From Beduinella massiliensis (GTDB lineage Bacteria > Bacillota > Clostridia > Christensenellales > Aristaeellaceae): a stretch of 64,000 bases of DNA. Below the pieces are notes generated by a model that saw nothing but the letters and a program-made list of their open reading frames with translations, searched no databases and was not told where the DNA came from. The stretch is taken from assembly GCF_900199405.1 (NCBI RefSeq), contig NZ_LT963430.1, forward strand, positions 124,001 to 188,000, read 5' to 3'. The translations under genes were made by a program, and so were the position numbers. Shown in pieces: positions 1 to 8,328 of this stretch. Position 1 is the first letter of the stretch; the number at the start of each line of letters is the position of its first letter.

Positions 1-445
1 CATCGCCTATGGCCCGCGCACGCACGGGGTTACGCAGCGCGCGCGGCTGGACGAAATCGTGGAAAGGAGCCTGCGCAGCGCGGCGATCTGGGACGAGCTC
101 AAGGATCGCCTGAAGAAGAGCGCGCTGGGCCTCTCCGGCGGGCAGCAGCAGCGCCTTTGCATCGCCCGCGCGCTGGCGGTGGAGCCGGAGGTGCTGCTGA
201 TGGACGAGCCCACCAGCGCGCTGGACCCGATCTCCACGACCAAGATCGAGGAGCTGGCGCAGACGCTGAAGGAGCGGTACACGATCGTCATCGTCACGCA
301 CAACATGCAGCAGGCCACGCGCATCTCAGACAAAACGGCGTTCTTCCTGTTGGGCGAGGTCGTGGAGTTCGGCGCGACCGAACAGGTCTTTTCCATGCCG
401 CGCGACAAACGCACGGAGGATTACATCACGGGGAGGTTCGGATAA
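1..445 (+). CDS. pstB: PstB, phosphate ABC transporter ATPase (5' truncated)
   Basis: These are the last 147 codons of the cytoplasmic ATPase that powers PstSCA phosphate import; the start lies left of the window. Translation from base 2 reads IAYGPRTHG, a stretch typical of PstB just before the signature. LSGGQQQR is the ABC signature, [11 protein letters not shown] is Walker B with the D-loop, and [10 protein letters not shown] carries the switch His. The stop is one base from the phoU start, so the two are translationally coupled. Family identity is very secure because of this pairing with phoU and the two-component genes that follow. Confidence 0.95.
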   Translation, partial: IAYGPRTHGVTQRARLDEIVERSLRSAAIWDELKDRLKKSALGLSGGQQQRLCIARALAVEPEVLLMDEPTSALDPISTTKIEELAQTLKERYTIVIVTHNMQQATRISDKTAFFLLGEVVEFGATEQVFSMPRDKRTEDYITGRFG

Positions 446-446
446 G

Positions 447-1097
447 ATGCGCATTCGCTTTGACGGGCAGCTGGAGCGGCTCAGCGATCTTTTGATGGAA
501 ATGGGCGGGCTGATCGAGCGCGCAATCGACGGCGCGGTGACGGCTCTGGAAAAGCGCGACGTGGAAAAGGCGCGCGCCGTCACAAGAAATGACGAGGAAA
601 TCAACCGCATGGAGCAGGAAATCGAGAGCCTGTGCTTGAAACTTTTGTTGCAGCAGCAGCCTGTGGCACGGGATCTGCGCTTCATCTCTGCGGCGCTCAA
701 GATGATCACGGACATGGAGCGCATCGGGGATCAGGCGGCGGACATCTGCGAGATCGTGGTGCTGCTGGCGAAGGACGGCGCGCAGGCGACGCCCGTGCAC
801 ATCACGCAGATGGCGCGCGCGACCATCCAGATGGTGACGGACAGCCTGGACGCCTTCGTGCGCCGGGACGAGGAGCTGGCGCGGTCGGTCGTCAGCGAGG
901 ACGACGAGGTGGATAAGCTCTTCAGCGCGGCGCGGGCCGACTTGATCGAGCGCATTCGCGAGCAGCGCGAGAGCGCTGAGGAGGCGATCGACCTGATGAT
1001 GATCGCCAAGTATCTGGAGCGCATCGGCGACCACGCGACGAACATCGCGGAGTGGGTGGTCTACTCCATTACGGGCGTGCACAGCAGCCTGCAATAG
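447..1097 (+). CDS. phoU: PhoU, phosphate signalling regulator
   Basis: 216 aa, the usual PhoU length, all helical, with two PhoU repeats (about residues 10-100 and 115-205). The conserved E/D-rich metal-binding turns are visible as DMERIGDQAADI (about residue 92) and LERIGDHATNIAEW (about 191). PhoU links the Pst transporter to the histidine kinase and represses the Pho response when phosphate is plentiful. ATG is taken as start; it follows the pstB stop by one base. The next gene pair, 199 bp downstream, is the matching PhoB/PhoR-type system, which supports a single phosphate-sensing locus. Confidence 0.95.
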   Translation: MRIRFDGQLERLSDLLMEMGGLIERAIDGAVTALEKRDVEKARAVTRNDEEINRMEQEIESLCLKLLLQQQPVARDLRFISAALKMITDMERIGDQAADICEIVVLLAKDGAQATPVHITQMARATIQMVTDSLDAFVRRDEELARSVVSEDDEVDKLFSAARADLIERIREQRESAEEAIDLMMIAKYLERIGDHATNIAEWVVYSITGVHSSLQ

Positions 1098-1295
1098 GCG
1101 GCGCCCAAAGCGGGCGCGCCGCGTTTCAAGGCGTTTTTCCCCCGGCGCGCCGGCTTTACGGCAATGCGTCCGTCTTGAACCGCCTGCCTGCCCGCGGAAA
1201 AGGATGCGTCTGATGAAGGAATTCCCCCGCTCCGCCGTGAGGCGAAAGACGGGGTGTTGGGGGGGACAAAGCCTCTCAAATAAGGAGGGAAAGGC

Positions 1296-1976
1296 ATGCC
1301 TACGGTTTACTGCGTCGAGGACGACGCGAGCATTCGCGAGCTGGTGCTTTACGCGCTTTCCGCGGGCGGTTTTGAGGCGCGCGGCTTTGAGGACGGCGCC
1401 TCCATGCGGGCGGCGCTGGAAAAGGAGACGCCCGACCTGCTGCTGCTGGACATCATGCTGCCGGACGAGGACGGGCTTTCCATCCTTTCGCGCCTGCGCG
1501 CGGCGTCCAGGACGCAGAAGCTTCCAGTCATCATGCTGACAGCCAAGGGCTCGGAGTACGACAAGGTCAAGGGATTGGACGCGGGGGCGGACGACTACGT
1601 GACCAAGCCCTTTGGCGTGATGGAGCTGCTTTCGCGCGTGCGCGCGGTGCTTCGCCGCGCGGGCGTGGAGGAGAGGCCGGAGCGCCTGCGGCTCGGGAGC
1701 ATCGAGATGGACACGGCAGCGCATACCGTCGCCTCGGACGGCGCGGAGATCACCTTGACCCATAAGGAATACGAGCTGCTGTTCGCCCTGATGCAAAACG
1801 CGGGCCATGTGCTCTCGCGCGAGCAGCTCATGCAGAAGGTCTGGGGCTACGACTTTGAGGGCGAGAGCCGCACGGTGGACGTGCATGTGAAGACGCTGCG
1901 CCAGAAGCTGGGCGCGGGCGGCGCGCAGATCAAGACAGTGCGCGGCGCGGGGTATAAGCTGGAGGAGCGGGGATGA
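1296..1976 (+). CDS. phoB: PhoB-type response regulator
   Basis: 226 aa OmpR/PhoB-family regulator. The receiver domain (1-115) has the acidic pair EDD at 8-10, phosphoacceptor D52 in LLLLDIMLPDEDG, and conserved K104 in TKPFG. The winged-helix DNA-binding domain (about 130-224) contains LTHKEYELL, LSREQLMQKVWG and RTVDVHVKTLRQKLG. AAGGAGG seven bases before ATG decides the start. Its last codons overlap the kinase start by four bases. Position behind pstB-phoU indicates PhoB/PhoP function; related regulators such as VicR cannot be excluded from sequence alone. Confidence 0.9.
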   Translation: MPTVYCVEDDASIRELVLYALSAGGFEARGFEDGASMRAALEKETPDLLLLDIMLPDEDGLSILSRLRAASRTQKLPVIMLTAKGSEYDKVKGLDAGADDYVTKPFGVMELLSRVRAVLRRAGVEERPERLRLGSIEMDTAAHTVASDGAEITLTHKEYELLFALMQNAGHVLSREQLMQKVWGYDFEGESRTVDVHVKTLRQKLGAGGAQIKTVRGAGYKLEERG

Positions 1977-3649
1977 AGAGAAGGCTGTATGCGCGCATGT
2001 GCGCGCTCTCTTTGGCGATGACGCTCCTGACGGCGGTGCTGCTGCTTAGCACCGTCTATCCTTTTTTTCAGGACCGCGTGCACGCGGAAATGCGCGCGGA
2101 GACGCAAACGCTCGCCGTCGGCCTCCTACAGGCGGCAAGCGAAGACGGCTATCTCGCGGCCCTGCGAACGAGCGACGCGCGCGTGACGCTGCTCTCCCCG
2201 GAAGGCGAGGTGCTCTTCGACACGGACGCGGACGCCGCCCTGATGGAGAACCATCAGGACAGGCCGGAGGTTGCGCAGGCGCTGACAAAGGGCGGCGGCG
2301 AGGATACGCGCCGCTCGCGGACGCTGCTGGAAAACATGTATTACAGTGCGCTGCGCCTTTCAGATGGCCGCGTGCTGCGTCTGGCGCGTCCGGCGGCGAG
2401 CGCCGCCGCGACGCTCGTGCAGGGGCTTCCCGTCATCCTGCTGGTGCTGCTGCTGTGCGTGGCCGCGAGCCTGCTGCTCTCCGGCCGCTTCACCCGCAGC
2501 GTGCTCGCCCCGCTGGATAAGATCGACATGGATCACCCGGAGGACAGCGTCTGCTTCGAGGAGCTCCAGCCGTTCGTGCGCCGCATCGCGCACCAGCAGG
2601 AGCAGCTCGCCGAGAAGCTGACCGATCTGGCCGCCCAGCGCGACCGCATCGCCTCCATTACCAGCCACATGCGCGAGGGGCTCGTCTTCGTCGATGCCTC
2701 GGGCGCGGCGGTCATGGTCAATGAGAGCGCGCTCGACCTGCTCGGCGCGCGCGGCACCGCCTGGCAGGGCGCGCACTTCGTGCGCATCTCGCGCTCTATC
2801 GCCCTGCGCGAGGCGCTGGAGGCGGCGCTGCACGGCGAAAGCGTGGAAGGGGACGTGGATCTCACCGGCCGCACCTATCGCTTCGTCGCGAGCCCCGTCT
2901 ACGAAGGGAGCGCGGCCGGCGGGGCGATCCTGCTGCTCAGCGACGTAACCGAGCGGCGGAGGGCGGAGCGCATGCGCCGAGAATTCACAGCCAACGTGTC
3001 TCACGAACTGCGCTCGCCGCTCACCAGCATTTCCGGCTTTGCGGAGATGATGGCCTGCGGCATGGTGCGCGACGGCGACATGAAGGGATGCGCCGCGCGC
3101 ATCAAGCAGGAGGCGGACCGCATGGTGACGCTGATCGGAGACATCCTGCGCCTGTCGCAGCTCGACGAGCTCCGGCCAGATTCCTTCACCGAACCCGTGG
3201 CGCTGTTGGGCGTCCTGCGCGACGTGGCGGCGCGGCTTCAGCCGCAGGCCGACGCGCGCGGCATCGCCCTCACCGTAAGCGGCGAGGCGTGCTGCGTGCG
3301 CGGGGACAAGGTGATGCTCGAGGAGCTGGCACAGAACCTGTGCGACAACGCGGTCAAGTACAATCACGACGGCGGCCTGGTGGAAATGACGCTGCATGCT
3401 GAGGGCGCGCAGGCGGTGCTTTGCGTGCGCGATACGGGCATCGGCATCCCGCGCGAGCACCAGGCGCGCGTATTTGAACGCTTTTACCGCGTGGACAAGA
3501 GCCGCTCCAAGAAGACGGGCGGCACCGGACTGGGCCTGTCCATCGTGCGTCACGTGGCCGAGGCGCACGGCGGCAGCGTGCGCATGACCAGCGCGGAGGG
3601 CGAGGGCACGACGTTTGAGGTGAGGCTGCCGCTCCTGCGGCAGGCGTGA
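1973..3649 (+). CDS. phoR: PhoR-type sensor histidine kinase
   Basis: 558 aa membrane kinase. A first membrane segment (about 10-30) and a second (about 152-171) flank an extracytoplasmic sensor region. After a HAMP-like linker there is a PAS domain (about 225-325), then HisKA with the phospho-acceptor His near 344 in VSHELRSPLTS, and an HATPase_c domain with the N box LCDNAVKYN, DTGIGIP and GTGLGLSIV. ATGA overlap with the regulator gene indicates coupled translation. This layout (TM, PAS, HisKA, HATPase) is that of PhoR/WalK kinases; phosphate locus context favours PhoR. Confidence 0.9.
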   Translation: MKRRLYARMCALSLAMTLLTAVLLLSTVYPFFQDRVHAEMRAETQTLAVGLLQAASEDGYLAALRTSDARVTLLSPEGEVLFDTDADAALMENHQDRPEVAQALTKGGGEDTRRSRTLLENMYYSALRLSDGRVLRLARPAASAAATLVQGLPVILLVLLLCVAASLLLSGRFTRSVLAPLDKIDMDHPEDSVCFEELQPFVRRIAHQQEQLAEKLTDLAAQRDRIASITSHMREGLVFVDASGAAVMVNESALDLLGARGTAWQGAHFVRISRSIALREALEAALHGESVEGDVDLTGRTYRFVASPVYEGSAAGGAILLLSDVTERRRAERMRREFTANVSHELRSPLTSISGFAEMMACGMVRDGDMKGCAARIKQEADRMVTLIGDILRLSQLDELRPDSFTEPVALLGVLRDVAARLQPQADARGIALTVSGEACCVRGDKVMLEELAQNLCDNAVKYNHDGGLVEMTLHAEGAQAVLCVRDTGIGIPREHQARVFERFYRVDKSRSKKTGGTGLGLSIVRHVAEAHGGSVRMTSAEGEGTTFEVRLPLLRQA

Positions 3650-3671
3650 GGGCGCGGCGTATCCATTTGTG

Positions 3672-3713
3672 AAATCAGGCTGTGCGGCGGTCAGCTGCCG
3701 TACAGCCTGATTT
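3672..3713. terminator. Bidirectional terminator after phoR
   Basis: A 12-bp perfect inverted repeat (AAATCAGGCTGT ... ACAGCCTGATTT) with further GC pairs toward the loop lies between convergent genes. It overlaps the last codons of the leftward Cys-rich gene. The A/T-rich outer arms give a short U tract in both directions. Confidence 0.7.
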
Positions 3714-3978
3714 CTTTGCCCGTATGCACGCCGGGCGTGCGCAGCTGCTGCGCCTCCATTCGGCTGGCGGCGCGGTAACGGCGCGGAAAGTCCGGGTTGG
3801 ATACAGCGCTCAGGGGGATGTCGCGGCCTTCACGCGGGCGCTCGTTCCAGAGCTCGTCCTCGGTGGCGAAGGAGTGGCAGCAGTTTCCGATCAGCCCGAG
3901 TTCGATGACTACGCGGTTGCATTTGCCGTGGCTGTTGTGCATGCAGCAATAACAGCCGCAGTGACAGACGGTTGGCAT
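3691..3978 (-). CDS. Small Cys-rich protein, DUF1540-like N-terminus
   Basis: 95 aa. The first 40 residues hold CHCGCYCCMHNSHGKC and NCCHSF, resembling the CxxxxCxHNxxGxC pattern of DUF1540 peptides, which probably bind metal; the C-terminal half is charged and unremarkable. ATG at 3978 is chosen because GAGGAGCG precedes it at proper spacing; an upstream in-frame ATG lacks a ribosome site. A TATAAT box lies at 4035-4030. Function unknown. Another DUF1540-type peptide occurs at 57882. Confidence 0.6.
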   Translation of the reverse strand: MPTVCHCGCYCCMHNSHGKCNRVVIELGLIGNCCHSFATEDELWNERPREGRDIPLSAVSNPDFPRRYRAASRMEAQQLRTPGVHTGKEIRLYGS

Positions 3979-4005
3979 AAGTTCGCTCCTCTCATGAAAA
4001 TTTTG

Positions 4006-4035
4006 AGATATCAATAGATATCTTATGACATTATA
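4006..4035 (-). promoter_or_regulatory. -10 box plus palindromic operator candidate
   Basis: On the minus strand TATAAT (4035-4030) is followed, at about +1, by the perfect palindrome AGATATC-AATA-GATATCT (4023-4006). No convincing -35 is seen. The palindrome could be an operator for the neighbouring ribbon-helix-helix protein or an unlinked repressor; this is inference. Confidence 0.45.
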
Positions 4036-4094
4036 TCACGGTAAGTGAGATCATAATAGACCTACATTCTATTCTCAATGTAGGTGATTTGTTT

Positions 4095-4286
4095 ATGAAG
4101 AAAGAGACGAAGGACTATCCGCTGAGGCTGGATAAAAAGACGATGTTTAAGCTCCACTATATTGCGCAGAGCGAGGACCGTCCTATCAGCCGCGAACTCA
4201 CTCGTCTCGTCCGCAAGAGAATTGCGGAGTTCGAGGCGGAGCACGGCGTCATCGAGACGCCCTTTGACGACGCCGAACAAAAGTGA
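4095..4286 (+). CDS. Ribbon-helix-helix (Arc/MetJ-like) DNA-binding protein
   Basis: 63 aa basic protein. DYPLRLDKKTMFKLHYIAQ followed by RPISRELTRLVRKRIAEFE matches the Arc-type beta-strand, helix A, turn, helix B plan, including the conserved small turn before helix B. ATG at 4095 is preferred over a TTG six bases upstream because AGGTGA sits eight bases from it. The ribosome site lies in the right arm of an inverted repeat (CCTACATT at 4061-4068, AATGTAGG at 4077-4084), which could be an operator or an RNA hairpin masking translation. Target unknown. Confidence 0.7.
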   Translation: MKKETKDYPLRLDKKTMFKLHYIAQSEDRPISRELTRLVRKRIAEFEAEHGVIETPFDDAEQK

Positions 4287-4332
4287 GCGACCCGGAATTA
4301 GCCCGATTCCATAAAACCGTATAAACCACGTT

Positions 4333-4361
4333 GGCTGCCCGAGGAATCGGACGGCCTTTTT
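4333..4361 (+). terminator. Intrinsic terminator
   Basis: GGCTGCCCGA-GGAA-TCGGACGGCC forms a ten-pair stem with one mismatch and one G-U pair, followed by TTTTT. It closes the ribbon-helix-helix gene. Confidence 0.7.
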
Positions 4362-4473
4362 GTTCGCCCAGTGTGCCGGACGGGGGAGAGGCTCAAGGGC
4401 TCCCGGCGACCCGCCGGCCATGCGGAAACCGACGCCTGAACGGAAAATTTACAAAGTTTTCTCATCTTTTCCC

Positions 4474-4528
4474 TTGACAAAGACGAGTTTTCGGATTATA
4501 CTGAACTCAAAAGTGAGAATGATTCTCA
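4474..4528 (+). promoter_or_regulatory. Rubrerythrin promoter with Fur-family operator
   Basis: TTGACA (4474-4479), 17-bp spacer, TATACT (4497-4502) is a near-consensus sigma-A promoter. TGAGAATGATTCTCA (4514-4528) is a perfect 7-1-7 palindrome matching the Fur/PerR box layout and covers the expected transcription start. The same box, in the same position, precedes the rubredoxin-glutamate synthase gene at 37488. Confidence 0.88.
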
Positions 4529-4582
4529 CAAATGAAAAAACAAGCGCCCGTAACGAGCGCGGAAAGAAAGAGGGATTTGATT

Positions 4583-5119
4583 ATGGAACTGAAGAGCAGC
4601 AAGACGTATGAGAACCTGCAGGCCGCGTTCGCCGGCGAAAGCCAGGCGCATACCAAATATCAGTACTACGCTTCCAAGGCGCGCAAGGACGGCTACGAGC
4701 AGATCGCCGATCTGTTCATGGAGACCTCGCACAACGAGAAGGAGCACGCGAAGATCTGGTTCAAGCTGCTGCACGACGGCGTGCCCTCCACGCCCGAAAA
4801 CCTGCTGGATGCGGCGCAGGGCGAGAACTACGAGTGGACCGATATGTACGACGGCTTCGCCAAGACCGCAAAGGAAGAGGGCTTTGAGCACATCGCCTTC
4901 CTGTTCGAGCAGGTCGGCAAGATCGAGAAGGAGCACGAGGAGCGCTACCGCAAGCTGCTTTCCAACGTGAAGGAAGGCGTCGTCTTCTCCCGCGAGGGAG
5001 ATCAGATCTGGCAGTGCGCCAACTGCGGCCACATTGTGGTGGGCAAGAAGGCGCCGGAGGTTTGCCCGGTCTGCTCGCACCCGCAGTCCTACTTCCAGAT
5101 TCTCGCGAAGAACTACTGA
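4583..5119 (+). CDS. rbr: Rubrerythrin
   Basis: 178 aa. Residues 1-140 are the ferritin-like diiron domain, with ligand motifs in [20 protein letters not shown], a central Glu-rich helix and [10 protein letters not shown]. The C-terminal rubredoxin domain has CANCG and CPVCSH, two CxxC knuckles. Rubrerythrin reduces hydrogen peroxide in the cytoplasm of anaerobes using electrons delivered through rubredoxin-type centres. ATG at 4583 is chosen for the GAGGG eight bases upstream; an earlier in-frame ATG lies close behind the operator and lacks a site. Transcribed alone, from a Fur-type controlled promoter to a strong terminator. Confidence 0.96.
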   Translation: MELKSSKTYENLQAAFAGESQAHTKYQYYASKARKDGYEQIADLFMETSHNEKEHAKIWFKLLHDGVPSTPENLLDAAQGENYEWTDMYDGFAKTAKEEGFEHIAFLFEQVGKIEKEHEERYRKLLSNVKEGVVFSREGDQIWQCANCGHIVVGKKAPEVCPVCSHPQSYFQILAKNY

Positions 5120-5126
5120 TTTGGAT

Positions 5127-5157
5127 CGCCCGGCGGCTTGGCCGCCGGGCGTCTTTA
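5127..5157 (+). terminator. Rubrerythrin terminator
   Basis: Eleven-pair GC stem CGCCCGGCGGC-TTG-GCCGCCGGGCG followed by TCTTTA. Confidence 0.8.
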
Positions 5158-5231
5158 TCCGTCCGCCTTTGACGCAAACCCTTGCACCCCCTGCCGGTCG
5201 CCGCATACGGTGAACGGAGGGGGTGTTTTCA

Positions 5232-5789
5232 TTGCATATTTTATCGGTGTTGCTGCTGGGCGTAGCCACCAATCTGGATAATCTCATCATCGGCATGAGC
5301 ATGGGCTTTCAGGGCAAGCGCATCAGCCCCGCGCAAAACGGCGTCATCGCCGCGCTTTCGGCTGCGGCCGCGTTCGTCTGCTGCTACGTATCCTCCCTGT
5401 GCGCCGCGGTCGGCCGCATTCCGAACATATTGGGCGGCGTGCTGCTCATCCTGCTGGGCGCCGGACCGCTGATGATTCACAGAAAGCCGCACGCGCAGGA
5501 AGAAGGGTGTCCGGCGAAGCCCGGTGGGCCGGGAGCGCTTTCCTGGCGGGAGACGCTGGTACTCGGCCTCGCCCTCGCGGCCAACTGCCTGGCGACGGCG
5601 TTTGCAGCGGGCATGACGGGCCTGGGGCCCGTGCCCATCGCCCTGGTGACGGGCGGCTTCAGCCTGCTTTGCGTCGGGGTGGGGAACCTGCTCGGGCGCA
5701 GGGGGAGCCGGCTTGTCTCCGGCCCCTGGCTGGAGCGGACGGCGGCTGTGCTGCTCATCCTCATCGGCGTCTGGGAAATTGGGGTGTAA
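5232..5789 (+). CDS. YtaF/MntP-like membrane protein
   Basis: 185 aa with about six membrane helices. Two related halves carry ATNLDNLIIGMSMGF (N-terminal) and ALAANCLATAFAAGM (C-terminal), the duplicated acidic/polar helix of the MntP/YtaF superfamily. MntP exports manganese; YtaF is a sporulation membrane protein; the second half here has N instead of the usual Asp, which argues for YtaF-like over MntP. TTG at 5232 is chosen because GGAGGGGG ends eight bases before it; the GTG at 5223 overlaps that site. Single gene; no linked sporulation genes. Confidence 0.7.
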   Translation: MHILSVLLLGVATNLDNLIIGMSMGFQGKRISPAQNGVIAALSAAAAFVCCYVSSLCAAVGRIPNILGGVLLILLGAGPLMIHRKPHAQEEGCPAKPGGPGALSWRETLVLGLALAANCLATAFAAGMTGLGPVPIALVTGGFSLLCVGVGNLLGRRGSRLVSGPWLERTAAVLLILIGVWEIGV

Positions 5790-5805
5790 GATGTCAGGCG
5801 CGCCC

Positions 5806-5834
5806 TTGCCACGGCTCGGGCGCTATGGTATAAT
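5806..5834 (+). promoter_or_regulatory. Promoter for the MATE gene leader
   Basis: TTGCCA (5806-5811), 17-bp spacer, TATAAT (5829-5834) with an extended -10 TGG. Expected start near 5841, giving a leader of about 125 nt. Confidence 0.8.
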
Positions 5835-5889
5835 GACCTCAAATTTCATGAGCACATGCGGCTGCGCTGCCGCCGGGTAGCGCGCCGGA

Positions 5890-5946
5890 AGCATTCGGGT
5901 TCACGCCTTTAGGCCTCGTAGGCGTGAAACACCGGATGCTTTTTTG
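5890..5946 (+). promoter_or_regulatory. Hairpin leader / attenuator before MATE gene
   Basis: Inside the leader, AGCATTCGG and TTCACGCC pair with GGCGTGAA and CCGGATGCT, giving a long two-part stem followed by TTTTTT, then AGGAGG and the ATG. Because the promoter is upstream and the gene downstream, this reads as an attenuator. A smaller hairpin (GCGGC-TGCGCT-GCCGC) precedes it. No known riboswitch class was recognised. Confidence 0.55.
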
Positions 5947-5965
5947 GGCTTTAGGAGGACGAGCC

Positions 5966-7258
5966 ATGAACGACCGCCGGCAATTCGCGCGCTACGTATC
6001 CCAGCAGATCTTCGGCATGCTGGGCCTTTCCTGTTACATCCTGGCCGATACCTTCTTTATCTCCGCGGGCATGGGCGCTGGGGGGCTCGCATCCCTGAAC
6101 CTGGCGATCTCGGTGTACAGCGTCATAAACGGCGCCGGCCTGATGGCCGGCATCGGCGGGGCGACGCGCTACGCCGTCTTCCGGGCGCAGGGCGACGCGC
6201 GGCGGGCGAACCGCGCCTTTACGGACGCACTGCGCTTGGGGATGCTGGCGGCGGCGCTGTTTGCGGCGCTGGGACTTTTCGGAACGGAGCCGCTTTGCCG
6301 CGCGCTTGGAACCGACGCGCAGACGCATGCGATGACCCGCGTCTACCTGCGGACGATCCTGCTCTTTGCACCCTGCTTCATCCTCAATAACCTGCTGCTC
6401 GCCTTTGTCCGAAACGACGGCGCGCCTCGTCTGGCGATGGCGGCCATGCTCGCGGGCAGCTTCTCCAACATCCTGCTCGACTACCTGTTCCTCTTTCCGC
6501 TGCGTCTGGGCATGTTCGGCGCGGCCTTTGCGACGGGTCTTGCGCCCATCGTCAGCATGGCGGTGCTGAGCCCGCATTTTGCGCGGGGCGGCTGCGGCTT
6601 CCGCCCTGTCGCCTGCGGCCTGAGCGCCCGGCGCATGGCGGGCGTCGCCGTCCCGGGGCTGGCCGCGCTGGTCATGGAAGTCTCCACGGGCCTTTTGCTG
6701 ATGGTCTCCAACCGCGTCATCCTGGCGCTTTCAGGCACGGTCGGGGTTGCGGCTTACGGCGTGGTGGCGAACCTCGCGCTGGTGGCGACGGCGCTCTTCT
6801 CCGGGCTGGCGCAGGGCATTCAGCCGCTGGTGAGCGAGCGCTGCGGCCTCGGCGACCGGGCGGGCATGCGGGGCGTCCTGCGCCGGGCGCTGCGCGTCGC
6901 CCTGCTGCTGGCGGCGGGGCTGTATGCGATGGTTTTCCTGCTGGCGGAGCCGGTAACCGCCGCGTTCAACGGGGAAGGGAACGAGGCGCTGCGCGCACTC
7001 GCCGTCCCGGGTTTGCGCATTTACTTTTCGGGCTTTCTCTTCGCGGGCGTGAACATCGTGCTGGCCGCCTTTTTCAGCGCCGGGGGACGCGAGCGAGCGG
7101 GCTTCGCCCTTTCCCTGCTGCGCGGCTGCGCCGCGCCCCTGCCTGCGGTGGCGGCGCTGGGGGCGTGGCTGGGCATGACCGGCGTGTGGCTTGCCTTTCC
7201 CTGCGCGGAGCTGGCGGCGCTTTTTCTGGCGCTGCGCATGGCGCGCCGCGCAGGGTGA
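5966..7258 (+). CDS. MATE family efflux transporter
   Basis: 430 aa with about twelve hydrophobic helices in two halves. ISVYSVINGAGLMAGIGGATRYAVFRAQGD near residues 45-75 and GVVANLALVATALFSGLAQGIQPLVSE in the second half are typical of the NorM/MepA-like multidrug and toxin extrusion family. It would exchange cations for drugs or metabolites at the membrane. AGGAGG seven bases before ATG at 5966 fixes the start. Transcribed alone behind a leader with terminator-like hairpin, so expression may be conditional. Substrate unknown. Confidence 0.88.
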   Translation: MNDRRQFARYVSQQIFGMLGLSCYILADTFFISAGMGAGGLASLNLAISVYSVINGAGLMAGIGGATRYAVFRAQGDARRANRAFTDALRLGMLAAALFAALGLFGTEPLCRALGTDAQTHAMTRVYLRTILLFAPCFILNNLLLAFVRNDGAPRLAMAAMLAGSFSNILLDYLFLFPLRLGMFGAAFATGLAPIVSMAVLSPHFARGGCGFRPVACGLSARRMAGVAVPGLAALVMEVSTGLLLMVSNRVILALSGTVGVAAYGVVANLALVATALFSGLAQGIQPLVSERCGLGDRAGMRGVLRRALRVALLLAAGLYAMVFLLAEPVTAAFNGEGNEALRALAVPGLRIYFSGFLFAGVNIVLAAFFSAGGRERAGFALSLLRGCAAPLPAVAALGAWLGMTGVWLAFPCAELAALFLALRMARRAG

Positions 7259-7364
7259 AGCGGCATAAGCGCTCTTTTCGACATTTTTACGTTCGGACGG
7301 CATGCTTGCGGGGTGTTCGTTCGTCTAATAAGATGTAATGACGAATCCCGAACCGGCGGAATGC

Positions 7365-7394
7365 TTCGCATTTCACGGATAAACATGGTATAAT
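7365..7394 (+). promoter_or_regulatory. Promoter of the FHA-RodA-PBP operon
   Basis: Extended -10 TGG-TATAAT (7389-7394) with a weak -35 TTCGCA (7365-7370), spacer 18. A short hairpin (GAGCGATACGCTC) lies in the leader before the first gene. Confidence 0.6.
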
Positions 7395-7488
7395 GAGCGA
7401 ATAGGACGCGCGATTGCGCCCCTAAAGTACTCCTGGAAGGGAGCGATACGCTCTGTCGGAAGCATGGTATGAAATCGCATCGTTAAGC

Positions 7489-8310
7489 ATGCGATATGTG
7501 TTTATCTTTCTCGCCTTTATGGTTGTATATAGGGCGCTCAACTGGATTCTCCGCGATTACCATCTTCGGCGGCAGGTGATGCAGAAACTGCCGGACGCAG
7601 GCTTCATCGGCGCCTTTTACGTGATGAGCGGCGAGAGCCGGAGGATGGAGGCGGGCGACGAGATCAACCTGCCCTGCGAGGGGACGCTCGGCAGCGCGCG
7701 CGCGTGCGACGTGTGCGTGCACCACAGCAGCGTGCCCGCAAAAGCAGCGATTTTCTGGCTGGAAAAAGATGGGCTGCACATGGTGCCCGCCGATCCGGAG
7801 GGGTTCCTCGCGGACGGCGCGCACGTGGGATCCGGCGATGAGGCGGTGCTGCTGCACGGCGCCTCGGTCTGCGTGGGTGAGGTGCTTTTGCAGCTTCGGC
7901 TGTTCTCGGGCGTGGAGCTGCTGGGCGCTTTGGACGCGGACGGCGAGCCCTACGTGACGCCGGAGGCGCGCAGGCGCGCGAGCCGGGGAAAGAAGCCGCC
8001 CGTGAAATCCGCCGCGCGCCGCCGCCGCCGGGCGGACGAACCGGAGGAGACGGCGCTGAGCGACTTCGAGTCCGACCGGACGCAGGAGAAGCCGAAGCGC
8101 GCGCGCCAAACCGTATCTCAAAAGCCGCAGGAAAAAGCGGCGGGCGGCAAAGGCGCGGCGCGCAGGCCCACGGCGCGCGGGAAGGCAAAGGGCGCGCCCG
8201 CAGAGGCAAAGGCCGTTTCGCCTGCGGTGGCGAAGGCCATCCGGCGCAAGCGCAGAGACGGCGTGCCGGATGACAACCCCATTTACGGGGGAAACGACGA
8301 TGACGATTAA
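7489..8310 (+). CDS. Membrane-anchored FHA-like protein
   Basis: 273 aa. One N-terminal membrane helix (1-20), then a compact beta-rich region (about 55-145) in the position and shape of an FHA domain: LGSARACDVCVHHSSVPAKAAIF parallels the GR...V..xxVSRxHA core but the phosphothreonine-contact Arg and His are poorly kept. The last 120 residues are Lys/Arg/Ala-rich and probably disordered, ending in four Asp. It heads an operon with FtsW/RodA and a PBP, the arrangement known for FhaA/FhaB-RodA-PbpA in Gram-positives, so a role in steering wall synthesis is likely. Ribosome site weak; start is the first ATG. Confidence 0.65.
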   Translation: MRYVFIFLAFMVVYRALNWILRDYHLRRQVMQKLPDAGFIGAFYVMSGESRRMEAGDEINLPCEGTLGSARACDVCVHHSSVPAKAAIFWLEKDGLHMVPADPEGFLADGAHVGSGDEAVLLHGASVCVGEVLLQLRLFSGVELLGALDADGEPYVTPEARRRASRGKKPPVKSAARRRRRADEPEETALSDFESDRTQEKPKRARQTVSQKPQEKAAGGKGAARRPTARGKAKGAPAEAKAVSPAVAKAIRRKRRDGVPDDNPIYGGNDDDD

Positions 8311-8328
8311 GAGAGGGAGGGGATGCCC

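Noticed and set aside
426-1886. Long leftward open frame of 486 codons opposite phoU/phoB
   Set aside because: It is a GC-rich shadow, Arg/His-rich with no family features, and the opposite strand carries clear phoU and phoB genes.
5840-5950. ZTP, fluoride or guanidine riboswitch in the MATE leader
   Set aside because: Conserved cores of these classes were looked for and not found; only a hairpin with T run is supported.
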